Source: Sorex araneus
Lineage: Eukaryota > Chordata > Mammalia > Eulipotyphla > Soricidae
Reading direction: 5' to 3'
Assembly (NCBI RefSeq): GCF_027595985.1
Contig: NC_073304.1
Coordinates: forward strand, 220,634,500 to 220,698,499
DNA length: 64,000 nt
Each line of letters begins with the position of its first letter. Positions within the stretch are counted from its first letter, which is position 1. Under the pieces are notes generated by a model, which saw only the letters and a list, made by a program, of their open reading frames with translations, was not told the origin of the DNA and made no database searches. Position numbers and translations under genes: made by a program. Below, in pieces: positions 34,661 to 45,414 of the stretch.

Positions 34661-36001
34661 TTTTTTTAAAATTTATTTATTTTTAATTAGTGAATCACCG
34701 TGAGGGTACAGTTACAGATTTATACACTTTTGTGCTTATGCTTCTCTCATACAAAGTTCGGGAACCCATCCCTTCACCAGTGCCCATTCTCCACCACCAG
34801 TAAACCTAGCCTCCCTCCCACCCTCCCCAATCCCATCTCCCCCCACCCCACCCTGCCACTGTGGCAGGGCATTCCCTTCTGTTCTCTCTCTCTAATTAGC
34901 TGTTGTGGTTTGCAATAAAGGTGTTGAGTGGCCACTGTGCTCAGTCTCTAGCCCTCATTCAGCCCGCAACTCCCTTCCCCCACATGGCCTTCGACTACAT
35001 TATAGTTGGTGATCCCTTCTCTGAGTTGCCCTTTCCCCAGAATGTGAGGCCAGCCTCCAAGCCATGGAGTCAACCTCCTGGTACTTATTTCTACAATTCT
35101 TGGGTGTTAGTCTCTCACTCTGTTATTCTATATTCCACAGATGAGTGCAATCTTTCTATGTCTGACTTTCTCTTTCTGACTCATTTCACTTAGCATGAAA
35201 CTTTTCATGCCCATCCACTTAAATACAAAATTCATGACCTCCTTTTTTCTAACAGCTGCATAGTATTCCATTGTATGGATGTACCAAAGTTTCTTCAGCC
35301 AGTCATCCGTTCTAGGGCATTCGGGTTTTTTCCAGATTCTGGCTATTGTAAACAGTGCTGCGATGAACATACATGTGCAGATGTCGTTTTGATTATACTT
35401 TTTTGCCTCTCTGGGATATATTCCCAGCAGTGGTATTGCTGGGTCAAATGGGAGCTCAACCTCTAATTTTTTGAGAGTCGTCCATATTGTTTTCCAGAAG
35501 TGCTGAACGAGTCGGCATTCCCACCAGCAGTGTAGAAGGGTCCCTTTCTCCCCACATCCTCTCCAACAGTGGTTGCTTTTGTTCTTTTGGATGTGTGCTA
35601 GTCTCTGTGGTGTGAGGTGGTATCTTGTGGTTGTTTTGATCTGCATCTCTCTGATGCTTAGTGATGTAGAACACTTTTTCATGTGCACTTTTTTGCCAAA
35701 AGCAATTTTGGCCATTCGTATTTCTTCCTTGGTAAAGTTTCTGTTCATTTCTTCGCCCCATTTTTTGATGGGGTTGGATGTTTTCTTCTTGTAGAGTTCA
35801 ACCAGTGCTTTATATACCATTGATATCAACCCCTTATCTGATGGGTATTGTGTAAATATCCTTTCCCATTCTGTGGATAGTCTTTGTATTCTGGTCACTG
35901 TATCTTTTGCAGCACAGCGGTCATTTTATTCTGCGCGCGCCGCTCACTCAGCCCAAGGGGCCTGCGGCCGGCAGCTGCTCTTCCAGTCTTCTCCGCTGAA
36001 G
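34575..36001 (+). pseudogene. RDM1: RDM1 exon 2, split by an L1
   Basis: The left half (34,575-34,660) follows acceptor 'tctgtcctcag' and reads FSRFGLLYAVRVFANAAAAP. The right half (35,926-36,001) reads [20 protein letters not shown] and ends at donor AAG|GTGGGT. Together they form the RRM core, including the RNP-like GFYA and the FYSARAAH helix. A 1.25-kb L1 sits between, flanked by an 11-bp target duplication. The two halves are also out of frame with each other once the L1 is set aside (a net indel near the AAVI-FYS joint), so the exon may have been damaged before or besides the insertion. Confidence 0.9.
34661..35914 (-). mobile_element. 5'-truncated L1 inserted in RDM1 exon 2
   Basis: A reverse-oriented L1 3' fragment with a poly-T start at 34,661, a 3' UTR to about 35,130, and an uninterrupted ORF2 C-terminal frame at 35,128-35,898 (256 codons: [38 protein letters not shown] zinc-knuckle-like motif, ALICGI stop). 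TSD CAGCGGTCATT at 34,650-34,660 and 35,915-35,925. The intact frame and clean duplication suggest a young insertion. Confidence 0.95.
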
Positions 36002-37027
36002 GTGGGTCGGCACTTGGCGGGGGCCGGGGCCCGTAGGAAGCAGTGCTGGGCGGGGGCATCTTACACTGGCAGCTAGCCACCCTCACCTAACAGCCTCCCG
36101 AAGCCTTGCAGAGTGTCCACCAGAATCTGGGCAGCACGGCCGGTCCCCCAGGGCTGCTGCTGCAGAAACGCCAGGGCTGGTTGCAGTAAGAGACTCGCTG
36201 ACAGGGTCAGAGCCTGTTCCCAGCCTCCTCTGGACTTTGATGAGATCCACGTGTGTGCTTGACAGTCCTGTTGGCTGGAGGGACTCGCGGCCACTGTCAT
36301 CGCTCTGTCTTAAGCCAGCCGTTCCCGATGCCCACCCCCAGTTTCCCACTGTAAACTTTCTTCCCTTTGCGTGCACCCCGGCTCCACAGTCTCCAGCTCC
36401 TGAATTCCGTCTCGCTTGGGCCTCATTTTGGTCCCATTCTTTTGTCTGGCCCATTTGTTGGGTGTGGAGGGGATGGGGATAAGAACCTAGGGGTCCCCCT
36501 CTCTGCTGTTTTCCCGTGCATGCCCCCACCACTTCCCATGCCTCTGAATATATGAATGAGGATTATTCTTTTACAAAACTTTCATTTGATAATTCTAAGC
36601 CTTCTCTGATTAGCTCCCTGAACTGGCTTCTCACACCTCATCTTGCTGGTCATTCCCACTCCCCATCCTTTCCTCCTTGCCTGCGCCTTCACAGACATGA
36701 GAACACCCCTCCGTGGTGAACATAGACTCTGCTGCTCCTCTGCAGGCTCAACGCCTGCTTCAGTCCCTACTCTATGCCCTATACATACCTATACCCAGGA
36801 GCACATATGATTGCCCCAACCACCACCTGGAATGATCCCAAAGCACAGAGCTACAAGTAACTGATTATTGCTGAGTATGGGTCTGAAACAAGAGCAACCA
36901 CCAAAGTTTGTACAATTTGCTCTTCACAGCCATCTTATGAAACTTGTGTTGAGAAGTCTTGGGTCGGCTGAATTAGATCTCTGTGGCAATTTGTTCCTAT
37001 CCTCGAGCATGTGTCTTATGTCGTTAG
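36002..37027 (+). other. RDM1 intron 2, nothing else recognised
   Basis: GC-moderate sequence with no repeat I can name and no further exon. Open frames here do not resemble known proteins. Confidence 0.5.
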
Positions 37028-37147
37028 GTTTGTCTCAGCAGACATAAAGCAGTTCAACATCGTGCCCTTGCCCTAAACAGCTCCCAATGCCAGGAACTGG
37101 CAAGCTACTATTTTGGTTTCAATGGATGGTCTGAAAGGATTGTCAGG
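37028..37147 (+). pseudogene. RDM1: RDM1 exon 3
   Basis: 120 bp between acceptor 'gtcgttag' and donor AGG|GTAGGA, open throughout: VCLSRHKAVQHRALALNSS then QCQELASYYFGFNGWSERIV. This is the family segment after the RRM, ending in the YYFGFNG motif. The matrix of conserved residues is intact, so this exon shows little decay. Confidence 0.85.
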
Positions 37148-37559
37148 GTAGGAAGTGGAGAGAGTTCAAGTGCAGAGCCTGTGCCCACCGTGTTCAAGGC
37201 CCTGGCTTTTGTCCTGAGTACTGCACGACTCCACAGCACTGTGGGTTGTGACCCCAGCAGGCCCTGTGGACCGACAGATCTGGCAGATGAGAGTTGTCTA
37301 AGTGAAAGTGTCTGAGCCTCGGTCACACCCCAGAATCAGTAAAGATCTCAGTGAATTGACGGTGTTGTCCATATTCTACAACACTTGTGTGCTCTGCATG
37401 TGCATGGTTGGTGTAGTTCATAGGAAGTTTTGCTTAATGTTGAAGTCACAGGTTACTTCAAGTGTTAGCCTGGATTGCTGGAGTTTCATTTTTATTTCTA
37501 ATTAAACATTTTAAAGTCTACATTGAGATGTCCAGAAGGACCTTCAATCTAAAATCCAG

Positions 37560-37725
37560 CTTCAGGATCTTTCTGACCTCGAAGAAAGGGAAAATGAAGA
37601 TATTGTGGCACCACTTCAGAAGCAAAGCATGAAGATCTTCTGTGCTTTAGAGGTGGTATTGTCACCCTTTGATTGCAAGAGCCCTGGAGTTGGCATAGCC
37701 AAGGAGATTTTGGATAAACTGGAAG
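37560..37725 (+). pseudogene. RDM1: RDM1 exon 4
   Basis: The frame LQDLSDLEERENEDIVAPLQ, then KQSMKIFCALEVVLSPFDCK and SPGVGIAKEILDKLE, matches the second conserved part of RDM1. The acceptor may be at 37,559 (atccag) or 37,535 (gtccag); both keep the frame. The donor, GAAG|GTCTCT, is weak, and its phase (1) does not match the next recognisable exon, which needs phase 2; this hints at an indel or a different donor. Confidence 0.85.
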
Positions 37726-37765
37726 GTCTCTGTGGGGACTGGAATGGGGGTGTGGGTAAGAATTC

Positions 37766-37790
37766 ATTCTCTCTCTCTCTCTCTCTCTCA
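37766..37790 (+). repeat. (CT)n microsatellite
   Basis: A short CT dinucleotide run just 3' of RDM1 exon 4. Confidence 0.9.
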
Positions 37791-37904
37791 TCACATTTTC
37801 AGACATCAGAAAAAGCCCTTTCCTTGCTAAGCTGCTAAAGCCTTGGGCAGATGTTTTTAACAATACTTGTTCAAATCTTAGGTAGTAACCACAGAACCAT
37901 TTGT

Positions 37905-38055
37905 TGTTTTTTGGGAGGGGAGGTGCTAGGGACACCTGATGATACTCCTTGCTCAGCACTCGAAATCACTCCTGGAGGTGCTCAGAGGACTCTGTGGAAT
38001 GCTGGAGATCAAGCCTGGGTTGGCAAGTGCCCTACCTGCTGTTCTGTCACTCTGA
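37905..38055 (-). mobile_element. Old SOR-type SINE
   Basis: Diverged reverse copy: 'gaaatcactcctggaggtgc' to 'ctgttctgtcactctgac'. Confidence 0.75.
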
Positions 38056-38969
38056 CAGAACCTTGAACTTCACAATTTTAGAGCTGTCTTCCTACCAAGA
38101 AGCTTAGGGGTATGGAGATGGGAACAGTGTTTCTCCTATTTGGAGTAATAATCTTCTTTGTTCCAAAGTATCTTTCAAGTATAGATCATGTGTAATCTTC
38201 TGTTATCCCAGCAAATTCTTCATCTAGATAACGAAATAAACTAATATAAATGTTTTTTTCCCCCAGAATCTGTGGCACGTAGGCTTAGGGTATTCAGTCA
38301 AAGGCAGGGCTGTTAGTGAAAGAACTGGAACAGACTCTTGTAGGTGGATCTTAGGGAGAGACCAGCTCATCTATGCCACTACCAACCCTTTCTCAAGCTC
38401 CTTCCTACCACCTTATTTTGGGTGTTTCCATCCCGATCCCGAACTCCAGCCCCAAAGCAGAAAGAAAGAATTTATTTTGTATTGTTTGCTCTGAATCAAC
38501 TGTTGAATATGCTCCAAAAAAGTTTCCTTAGAGGAAAGTATGTGAAGATTGCTGTATTTCCCTCAGGGACCATTAAGCCCTACAATAAGAGATTATTGAT
38601 AATCTCTTATTAAAGGTTGAGCCTTGTGTAAAATGTAAAATGTATTTCCCTCTGTAAAAATGTATTTCCCTCTAAGATTGGTTGCCTCCTACTTCAAACC
38701 CCATCAACTGTGGTGTACTGCTCTTGGAATATTAGTGATGCGAGGCATGTCAACTTCCTAGTTTATAGTAGTGTAATCTGTAGGTGTCTAGCTTCACTTT
38801 GCCTATTTGAAATACATAATCAGTGTGAGCTCTGTGCCATGATCTTGACTGATTTCTCCCATCTAGTTCACTTATTCAGGAATGTACAGAATACATCAGA
38901 CAGCAAAAATGTATGGTAATAGCCCTGACAGAATATACCTACCACAGAGCCTTTGAGACATAGCCTTGT

Positions 38970-39549
38970 TGAGCGGTTTGGGCCATGTAGCAGCAAAGGA
39001 TAGGGTTAATGTTTTGCTAACTTGCTTGATTGCTTTCTGTAACTTGCTAAATTGCCTTCTGTAACTTGCTAACTTACTTGATCACTCTCTGTAAAACAAT
39101 ACCTTGCAGTATGACCTAAGCTACACAAAACAAGGACCTGTTTCAGGAAATGAAACTGCCCAGACGCCTGGTAATGTCCAGGAAAGGCACGGACATATGG
39201 CGAAATTTTCTCTAGCAAAGCAGAATGTCCCTTGATCCCAAAAAATGAGGATGTTGATCTAAGTGACCTGGGAAAAATGAAGATGTTGATCAAAGTTACC
39301 TTGGAAAAATGGGAAAAATGAGAATAATGATCAAAGTAATCTTATTTACTAAGGTGTATAAAAAGAGTCTGAACTCTGTATACGGGGCTCTCTTTCTCTC
39401 TCTCTCTAACCCTCCTCTGCGTAGGAGTGAAAGCAGAGGGAGAGCCCCAGCGCGTTGGCCTGAATAAATCCCCTTGCTGTTGCAGAAAGAGCAGTTTCAG
39501 TTTTGTTCCTTCACGCCTCTCCCTGGCAGAGATCTGCTCGACCCTAACA
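38970..39549 (+). mobile_element. Solo LTR, class I-like, 4-bp TSD
   Basis: A 580-bp LTR starts TGAGCGGTTTGG and ends GACCCTAACA, flanked by TTGT on both sides (38,966-38,969 and 39,550-39,553). A TATA box (gtgtataaaaagag) lies at about 39,353. AATAAA (cctgaataaatcccc) lies at about 39,464, in the order expected of U3-R-U5. It lies in an RDM1 intron in the sense orientation. The 4-bp duplication fits a gammaretrovirus-like element. Confidence 0.92.
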
Positions 39550-39598
39550 TTGTGTGGTGCCTTCCCTTACTCACTAAGATCATGATGTAGTTCTCTTT

Positions 39599-39645
<47 letters not shown>

Positions 39646-39690
39646 TCTGTCTATCTATCTATCTATCTATTTATTTATTTATTTATTTCC
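39599..39690 (+). repeat. (TTTA)n/(TATC)n microsatellite
   Basis: About 90 bp of TTTA units with an internal TATC block. It may be the A-rich tail region of the neighbouring SINE piece. Confidence 0.9.
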
Positions 39691-39696
39691 CTCACA

Positions 39697-39832
39697 GCAG
39701 AGCCTGGCACGCTACCAGTGGTATATTCAATATGCCAAAAACTGTAACAAGTCTCAAAATGGAGACATTACTGGTGCCCGCTGGAGCAAATCAATGAGCA
39801 AAGGGATGAGAGTGATACAGTGATAGAGTGAT
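39697..39832 (+). mobile_element. Second-type shrew SINE, 3' part
   Basis: Forward fragment: 'agcagagcctggcacgctac', 'atatgccaaaaactgtaaca', 'ggagacattactggtgcccg', with a GTGATA-type end. Confidence 0.85.
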
Positions 39833-39854
39833 TTATTTATTTTTAATTTTTAAA

Positions 39855-40055
39855 AAGTTTTGGGTCACACCCAGCAATGCTCAGGGGTTACTCCTGGCTC
39901 CGAACTCAGAAATTACTTTTGGCAGTCCTGGCTCTGCACTCAGAAATTACTTTTGGCAGTGCAGGGGAAACCAAATGTGATTCCGGGGATCGAACATGGG
40001 TCCGCTGCATACAAGGCAGAGTCCATACCTCCTGTAGTATTGCTTCATCTCCAGT
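39855..40055 (-). mobile_element. SOR-type SINE with internal tandem duplication
   Basis: Reverse copy in which about 33-35 bp (tcctggctc..actcagaaattacttttggcag) occurs twice in a row at about 39,892-39,960. This lengthens the element relative to others in the window. Confidence 0.85.
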
Positions 40056-40129
40056 TCTCTTTTTAGACTTCATTTAAGTCAGTGAATACAGATTGGCATT
40101 GTAAATCTATTTGTTTTGGTTGGATTTAG

Positions 40130-40209
40130 GATCATAATTACGACTCAGAAGTTTGCTATTCAAAAGGCTGTGTCAGATGCATTTCAGAAACTGCTCATTG
40201 TGGTTTTAG
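40130..40209 (+). pseudogene. RDM1: RDM1 exon 5
   Basis: 80 bp between acceptor 'ttggatttag' and donor TTTAG|GTAAG. The relevant frame reads FAIQKAVSDAFQKLLIVVL, the conserved C-terminal helix of RDM1. It ends in phase 1, which matches exon 6. The 5' phase does not fit the apparent exon 4 donor. Confidence 0.85.
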
Positions 40210-40304
40210 GTAAGACTTTTCTCAGTTGTCCTTGAAGTACTGCAGTTTTCTTATTTGAAGAGCAAATAAATCGAATTTGAGAAGTCAATTTTATTGAAAA
40301 TGCA

Positions 40305-40549
40305 CTATGGCACTGTCATCCCATTGTTCATCGATTTGCTCAAGCACGCACCAGTAACATCTCCATTTTGAGATTTGTTGTTACTGTTTTTGGCATATTG
40401 AATGCGCCATGGTTAGCTTGCCAGGCTCTGCCGTGTGGTTCAGATACTCTCGGTAGCTTGCCGGGCTCTCTGAGAGGGAAGGAATAATCGAACCCAGGTT
40501 GGCCGTGTGCAAGGCAAATGCCCTACCTGCTTTGCTATTGCTCCAGCCC
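40305..40549 (-). mobile_element. Second-type shrew SINE
   Basis: Reverse full-length copy: 'cactgtcatcccattgttca' to 'ctattgctccagccc'. Confidence 0.9.
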
Positions 40550-40817
40550 TATATTGAAAATAATGGAAATAGTACTACTTCCTATTCTTTTATTCACTAG
40601 ATGCTTTTCAGAAGTCTCAAATTTGTTCTTTGTGGAACCTGTGAAAAATAATTACAGTAAATATTACCCCCAATGTATAAATATAGGATAGTTTAGATTG
40701 TAGAGTATTTGATCCAATTCTTCTTTCTCAATTGTTAGTCAATAAAACATAATAGTATAGTGGTTATAAACTTCAGACTCCTGTTTAAGTACTAGCTCTG
40801 TTCATTTTTCTGCCTTT

Positions 40818-41060
40818 GGACTGGAGCAATAGCACAGCGGGTAGGGTGCTTCCCTTGCATGAGGCCGACCCAGGTTCTATTCCACTGTCCCTCTCGGAGA
40901 GCCCAGTGAGCTACTGAGAGTATCCTGCCCGCACAGCAGAGCCTGGCAAGCTACCCGTGGCATATTCGATATGCCAAAAACAGTAACAACAAATCTCACA
41001 ATGGAGATGTTACTGGTGCCTGCTCAAGCAAATCGATGAACAACGGGATGACAGTACTCC
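40818..41060 (+). mobile_element. Second-type shrew SINE
   Basis: Forward full-length copy: 'gactggagcaatagcacagc', 'ccctctcggagagcccagtg', ending 'aacgggatgacagta'. Confidence 0.9.
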
Positions 41061-41074
41061 AGGGCTCCTTACTT

Positions 41075-41242
41075 TTCTGGGTTTTGGGCCACACCTGCTG
41101 ATGCTTAGGGCTGACTCCTGGCTCTGTGTTCAGGGACCACTGCTAGCAGGACTTGGGGAACCACATGGGATTCCGGCACTCAACCTGGGTTGGCTTCATG
41201 CAGGGCGAATGTACTATCCACTGTAATATTACTCTGGCCCCT
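41075..41242 (-). mobile_element. Old SOR-type SINE
   Basis: Diverged reverse copy: 'gggccacacctgctgatgct' to 'attactctggcccct'. Confidence 0.8.
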
Positions 41243-41384
41243 CTGTCTCAGTTTTTAAATGTAACTGTAGGTCTTCTAAACAGATATGTGAAGGTATTTC
41301 TAAGCTACAGTTTTCTGAAAAAATATACTTTTAATTTAGCTGACCTTATGGGCAATATTGTAAAAGTAAATACTTAACGGTTAC

Positions 41385-41838
41385 ATTTGTGGAATATAAA
41401 GTAACAGTGGGAGACTAGCACCCAAGGATAGTAGAGAATGAGACCAGGAGGATTGTTCCACAGCTTGGATGCTAGCCTCACATGCTGGTGCATGTGAGAC
41501 AGCTCAGATAGAGAAGGGACCACCAAGTCAAGAGTGCTTGGAGGGCCCATTTGGGATGGGAGATGTGTGCTGGAGGTAGACTACAGACCAAACATGATGG
41601 CCACTTAATGCCTATATTGCTAACCACAATACCCAAAGGAAGAGAGTAAAAGGGAATGTACCTACCACAGAGTGGGAGGAGGGGGGTCATGGAGGGATAC
41701 TGGGAACATTGGCAGTGGAGGATGGGCACTGGTGGAGGAATGGGTACTCAGTCATTCTATGGCTGAAACGTAAGCATGAAAGTTTGTTCGTCTGTAACTG
41801 TTGTACCTCACAGTGATTCATTAAAAACAAGAAAATAA
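41385..41838 (+). mobile_element. L1 3' UTR fragment
   Basis: Parallel to 2,520-2,997: 'tgtggaatataaagtaacag', 'tcacatgctggtgcatgtga', 'gggcactggtggaggaatgg', and an end after 'cacagtgattcattaaaaa'. Forward, truncated at the ORF2 stop. Confidence 0.8.
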
Positions 41839-42059
41839 AGACATCAAATAATAAAAATTAACAAATAATATTTAAAAAACTTACCTAGAATTTAGTAACA
41901 GAGAAAATATTCTAATTATTGCTACTGTTTTCCTACTGAACAGGAAACTCAACTGGCATCAGTTCAGGGTTGGTTTTCAGCACTGACATATTGAGTGGTT
42001 GTGATTTTATATGACAACCAACTATGTATTGTGAATCTTCACTGTGATTCTGCTGGGGC

Positions 42060-42840
42060 CAGGAAACAGCTGAGAGACGTAGTGCACATGCTGTGCATGT
42101 GGAAGGCCAAGGTTGGATTCCTGGCAACACATGGGTATCCAGGAGCACCCCCAAGTACCCAGCTCGGGAGAAGACTCTAAACACTGCTGGGTGTGATCCC
42201 AAACAAAAACAAATAATGGCCATACTATTTAAGATTTTAAAATTTTCTCCTCTTATGAAATTTAATAGTGTTATGAATATTGCCGGCTGCGCCAGAAGGA
42301 AACTGAAGAATCAGTAGAGAATCCACAAACAGAATTGCTCTCCTTGCTCTATAGCCCTGCAGTCTTAGAGACAGAAATTTTAAGTTGTCAGAGACCTTAT
42401 TTACTTACACGAGTAGACCCGGAGTTGACTTCAGCCTTCCAGTCTGGGTAATTCTTCTAGGAAAAGTGACTTCTTTGGTCAGTTGGTAGAATTTCTGTCA
42501 ACTATAAGAACATTTAAGAACCAATGGGGGCTTAAGAAGATGGTACTGGAGCCAAGGCACCTGCCATGCACATCCCTGCCATGGCATATGGTCCCCTCTA
42601 GCACCACCAGGGAGCACAGAGCCAGCAATAGCCCCTGAGTACCAGAAGATATGATCCCCACACCCAAAATTTAAAGAAATAAAAGAAGCAGTGGGTTGGA
42701 CAGATAGCTCAGCAGACTGGGCACATTCTTGGCATGCAGGAAGCATAGTTTCAGTTCCAGCTCAGCATGGTATTGCTAGGAGTGACTCCCAAGTACGAAG
42801 TGGGTATAATCCCTGAGCACCATCGAGTCTGACTTCAAAT
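42060..42840 (+). mobile_element. Three degraded forward SINEs
   Basis: Old SOR-type remnants at about 42,060-42,205, 42,530-42,665 and 42,690-42,840, each with a blurred head and 'gagcac'/'gagtgactccc' body. Nothing else was recognised between RDM1 exons 5 and 6 here. Confidence 0.55.
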
Positions 42841-42992
42841 CAGAGAAACAAAAAGAACCAAACTTAATGTCTGCATAGAAAAGGAAAATGCTCTTATTTT
42901 ATGCTTTAAAAATAAAATTATTGGATGTATAACGGGAGTACACACCAGCATCATTGTATACTGCCTTTATAGAAATAACATTTTAGACAGTA

Positions 42993-43148
42993 ATTTTTCT
43001 TTTTTTGCTTTTTGGGTCACACCTGGCAATGCACAGGGGTTACTCCTGGCTCTGCACTCAGGAATTACTCCTGGCGGTGTTCAGGGGACCGTATGGGATG
43101 CTGGGGATCGAACCCGGGTTGGCCTCGTGCAAGGCAAATGCCCTACCC
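42993..43148 (-). mobile_element. SOR-type SINE, head-truncated
   Basis: Reverse copy ending at 'gccctaccc'. TSD TTTAGACAGTAATTTT at about 42,983-42,998 and 43,151-43,166, so the head loss is a feature of the insertion (5' truncation). It lies about 45 bp upstream of RDM1 exon 6. Confidence 0.92.
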
Positions 43149-43194
43149 AATTTAGACAGTAATTTTGAATTTATCCTTGTTAACTTTATTTCAG

Positions 43195-43320
43195 AAAGTG
43201 GTAAAATACCTGTGGAATATAGGCCTTTTGAGGAGCTCACTGATGCCAGAACTACATGATTTAATTCAAGTCTGTGAAGAGAAAAACACAAGGATGACAT
43301 ACAGAGGATGGCTGTAATTC
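43195..43320 (+). pseudogene. RDM1: RDM1 exon 6 (frame-shifted)
   Basis: After acceptor 'ctttatttcag' the frame reads ESGKIPVEYRPFEELTDART and stops at 43,257-43,259. The expected continuation (ELHDLIQV) appears in another frame from about 43,247, so a small indel has shifted the end. The 5' phase fits exon 5. The acidic C-terminal tail of RDM1 is not recognisable downstream. Confidence 0.8.
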
Positions 43321-45299
43321 AAAATAATGAGCCGACCTTGGAAGTTTTTAGCATATGCAGTCAATTCTACCATCCCCAGAAAAATATGAACTCTAAAACT
43401 TTATTTGAGGGAATTTCTGAAGTTTTCCTGAAGTCCTGGCCCTTGGTTCTAAACTCTTATTTGAAATTTGGAGAGTTTTAAGTGCCCTCTGAGTTCTGTC
43501 AGAGAAATACCTTTTTGAAATCCCCTTAAACAGGATCTAGGGATTTTGGCCTTAATTGTGATTATGTTGCAGCATTTGAAAAGTTACATTTTTTTCAAGT
43601 AAGATACAATACCTAGAGCTCAGCATCTCATATATATCTTGTATGAAACATTTTATGAAAGAACGATTCTCTTAAACAAGTGCACCGTATTCCAAATTAG
43701 GAATTAATTTGCTAATTTCCAGGAGAAAATATAAATGCACTATTTAACTGTGTGTGTTCTAGTGATGGCGGAAGGAGGGGCTGGGTGCAGAGGGGTGGGA
43801 GTGGGCTGAAAAATGTGTTTCATACCATTGGGATTAAATTTGGAGTTGGACATATGTAATTAATGTGGCTCAAAATCAGAAAATGTATTTTCAAATTTAG
43901 GAAAAGAAAGGGAGAGAAAAGGTGTTGTGTTCCTCTTTTTAAAAATATTATTTTGTTTGTAAAATAATTTTTATTTGTGGAGTAGGTAGCGTGGCTCACA
44001 CTTGGCACTGATCAGAAATTACCCGGCCTGGCTCTTTGTTATAATCACTTGTCAAAGTACTCAGAGGACCAGGTGATGGTAGGAAGCAAATTCAAACCTT
44101 TCTCCTGCAAAGCATGTGCTCAGTCTTTTGAACTCTTGATCTAGTTGTGCAAAATAATTTTTCAAATAGTTTAAAACAAACACATCAAGAAAACTTCAAA
44201 CACCTGTACTTGGATCTTAACAAGACTAGCTCAGGAGGCTGAGACATAGTTATTCAGGCTGGAGCATGGACTGTGCGTGAGGGAGACCTGGGTTTGATAC
44301 CTGCCACTGCATGGCCTCCGGAGCACTGCCAGGAGCAACCTCAAACACCTCCAGGTGTGGCCCCCAAACAAACAAAAACGTCCACCTTACTATGAAACGT
44401 GAGAAGACATTTAGTAGTAATGCCAAAGAATTCAGAAAACTAACATCCACCCCTAAATGAGGACTCTCTTGGAACCAACTCCATTCAAAGCTCTCTACTC
44501 AACTAGACACTGGGAGGAAGCCCCTTCTCATGGAATGTATATTCTAGAAGTGTGAGATACTAAGAACTGAAATCCATGAGAAGAAAGACTGTGAAGAAAG
44601 TTAAATGGGTGCTAGTCACAGTATTGCAAGAGAGCCGTTACATTCTGACATTAAGCTCTTCAGTGGTCTCTCCAAGAGTGCTAGAAAGGCAGGCAGCCCT
44701 CTAGAAAGGGGCTTGCTACTTTTTCTCTATGAATTAATGTTGAGCTCCATGCAAGAAAGGGGGATTTGCCCCAGGCCAGTGTAAAGGAGTGTATATGACT
44801 GTTCATTCAGTTTAAGGTCGGTCTCCCAGAATAAACTGTTTATGGCCCCAGAGCCCTCCTTCAGAAAATTTTGGGTCAGTGGTTCCATGCTATCCCCTCT
44901 CTAGGAGAGTATTAATCAGAGATACTGAGAGTTTAAAGGAAATGAGAACATTTGGGAACCCCCATCCATCCTAAGTAGTGCTCCTTTTGCAGGTCAGCTA
45001 GCTTTCTTGGAAGCAGGATGGCCCAGGGGAGGAAGAATGTATCTCGGATTTCAGTAGTGAGGAGGACGCACCAAGACCACCACAACTGGACTAGTACTGT
45101 TGAATTCGCCAGTGTGCCCAATGGGGGACACACTGTTCCTTCCCCTCCCCATCCCCACCACAGGGCTAGGCCCAGAGTCGTTGGCAGTCCCAGTTCTGTT
45201 TGGCTGGCAGGGGAGGCTGGGGGTGGGCGGAGAAGGTGGGAAGAGGACGTGATTGGACGTCTTTGGTGCCTTTCAAGTGCCTTTCTGGGTCCTGCTGGT
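43321..45299. other. Interval between RDM1 and LRRC37, no gene
   Basis: AT-rich sequence with degraded SINEs at about 43,975-44,130 (reverse) and 44,230-44,380 (forward). No exon recognised. Confidence 0.5.
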
Positions 45300-45414
45300 T
45301 CCCCAATAAAGGCAGCATAAAGGGGCTGTGGGGGAGGGGCGCGGGGTTGCTAAGGGTGTGCCGTTGCTAAGGTCCTCAGTGCCTAAGGGTGCCACGGATC
45401 TCCTGGCTGCCACA
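45300..45414 (+). promoter_or_regulatory. Candidate LRRC37 promoter/5' UTR with paired RFX-like motifs
   Basis: Just upstream of the likely start codon, the 10-mer GTTGCTAAGG occurs twice, at 45,346-45,355 and 45,363-45,372. It resembles an RFX half-site (X-box). The region is G-rich (gggggaggggcgcgggg) with TATA-like 'ataaagg' stretches at about 45,306-45,321. The role is inferred only. Confidence 0.4.

Noticed and set aside
34318-34686. Overlapping GC-rich frames on both strands
   Set aside because: Open frames are expected in CpG-rich DNA with few stops; only the RDM1 exon 1 and 2 frames have family support.
34160-43320. RDM1 as a processed retrocopy
   Set aside because: The exon remnants are separated by kilobases of intron with splice-like borders, so it is an unprocessed gene relic.
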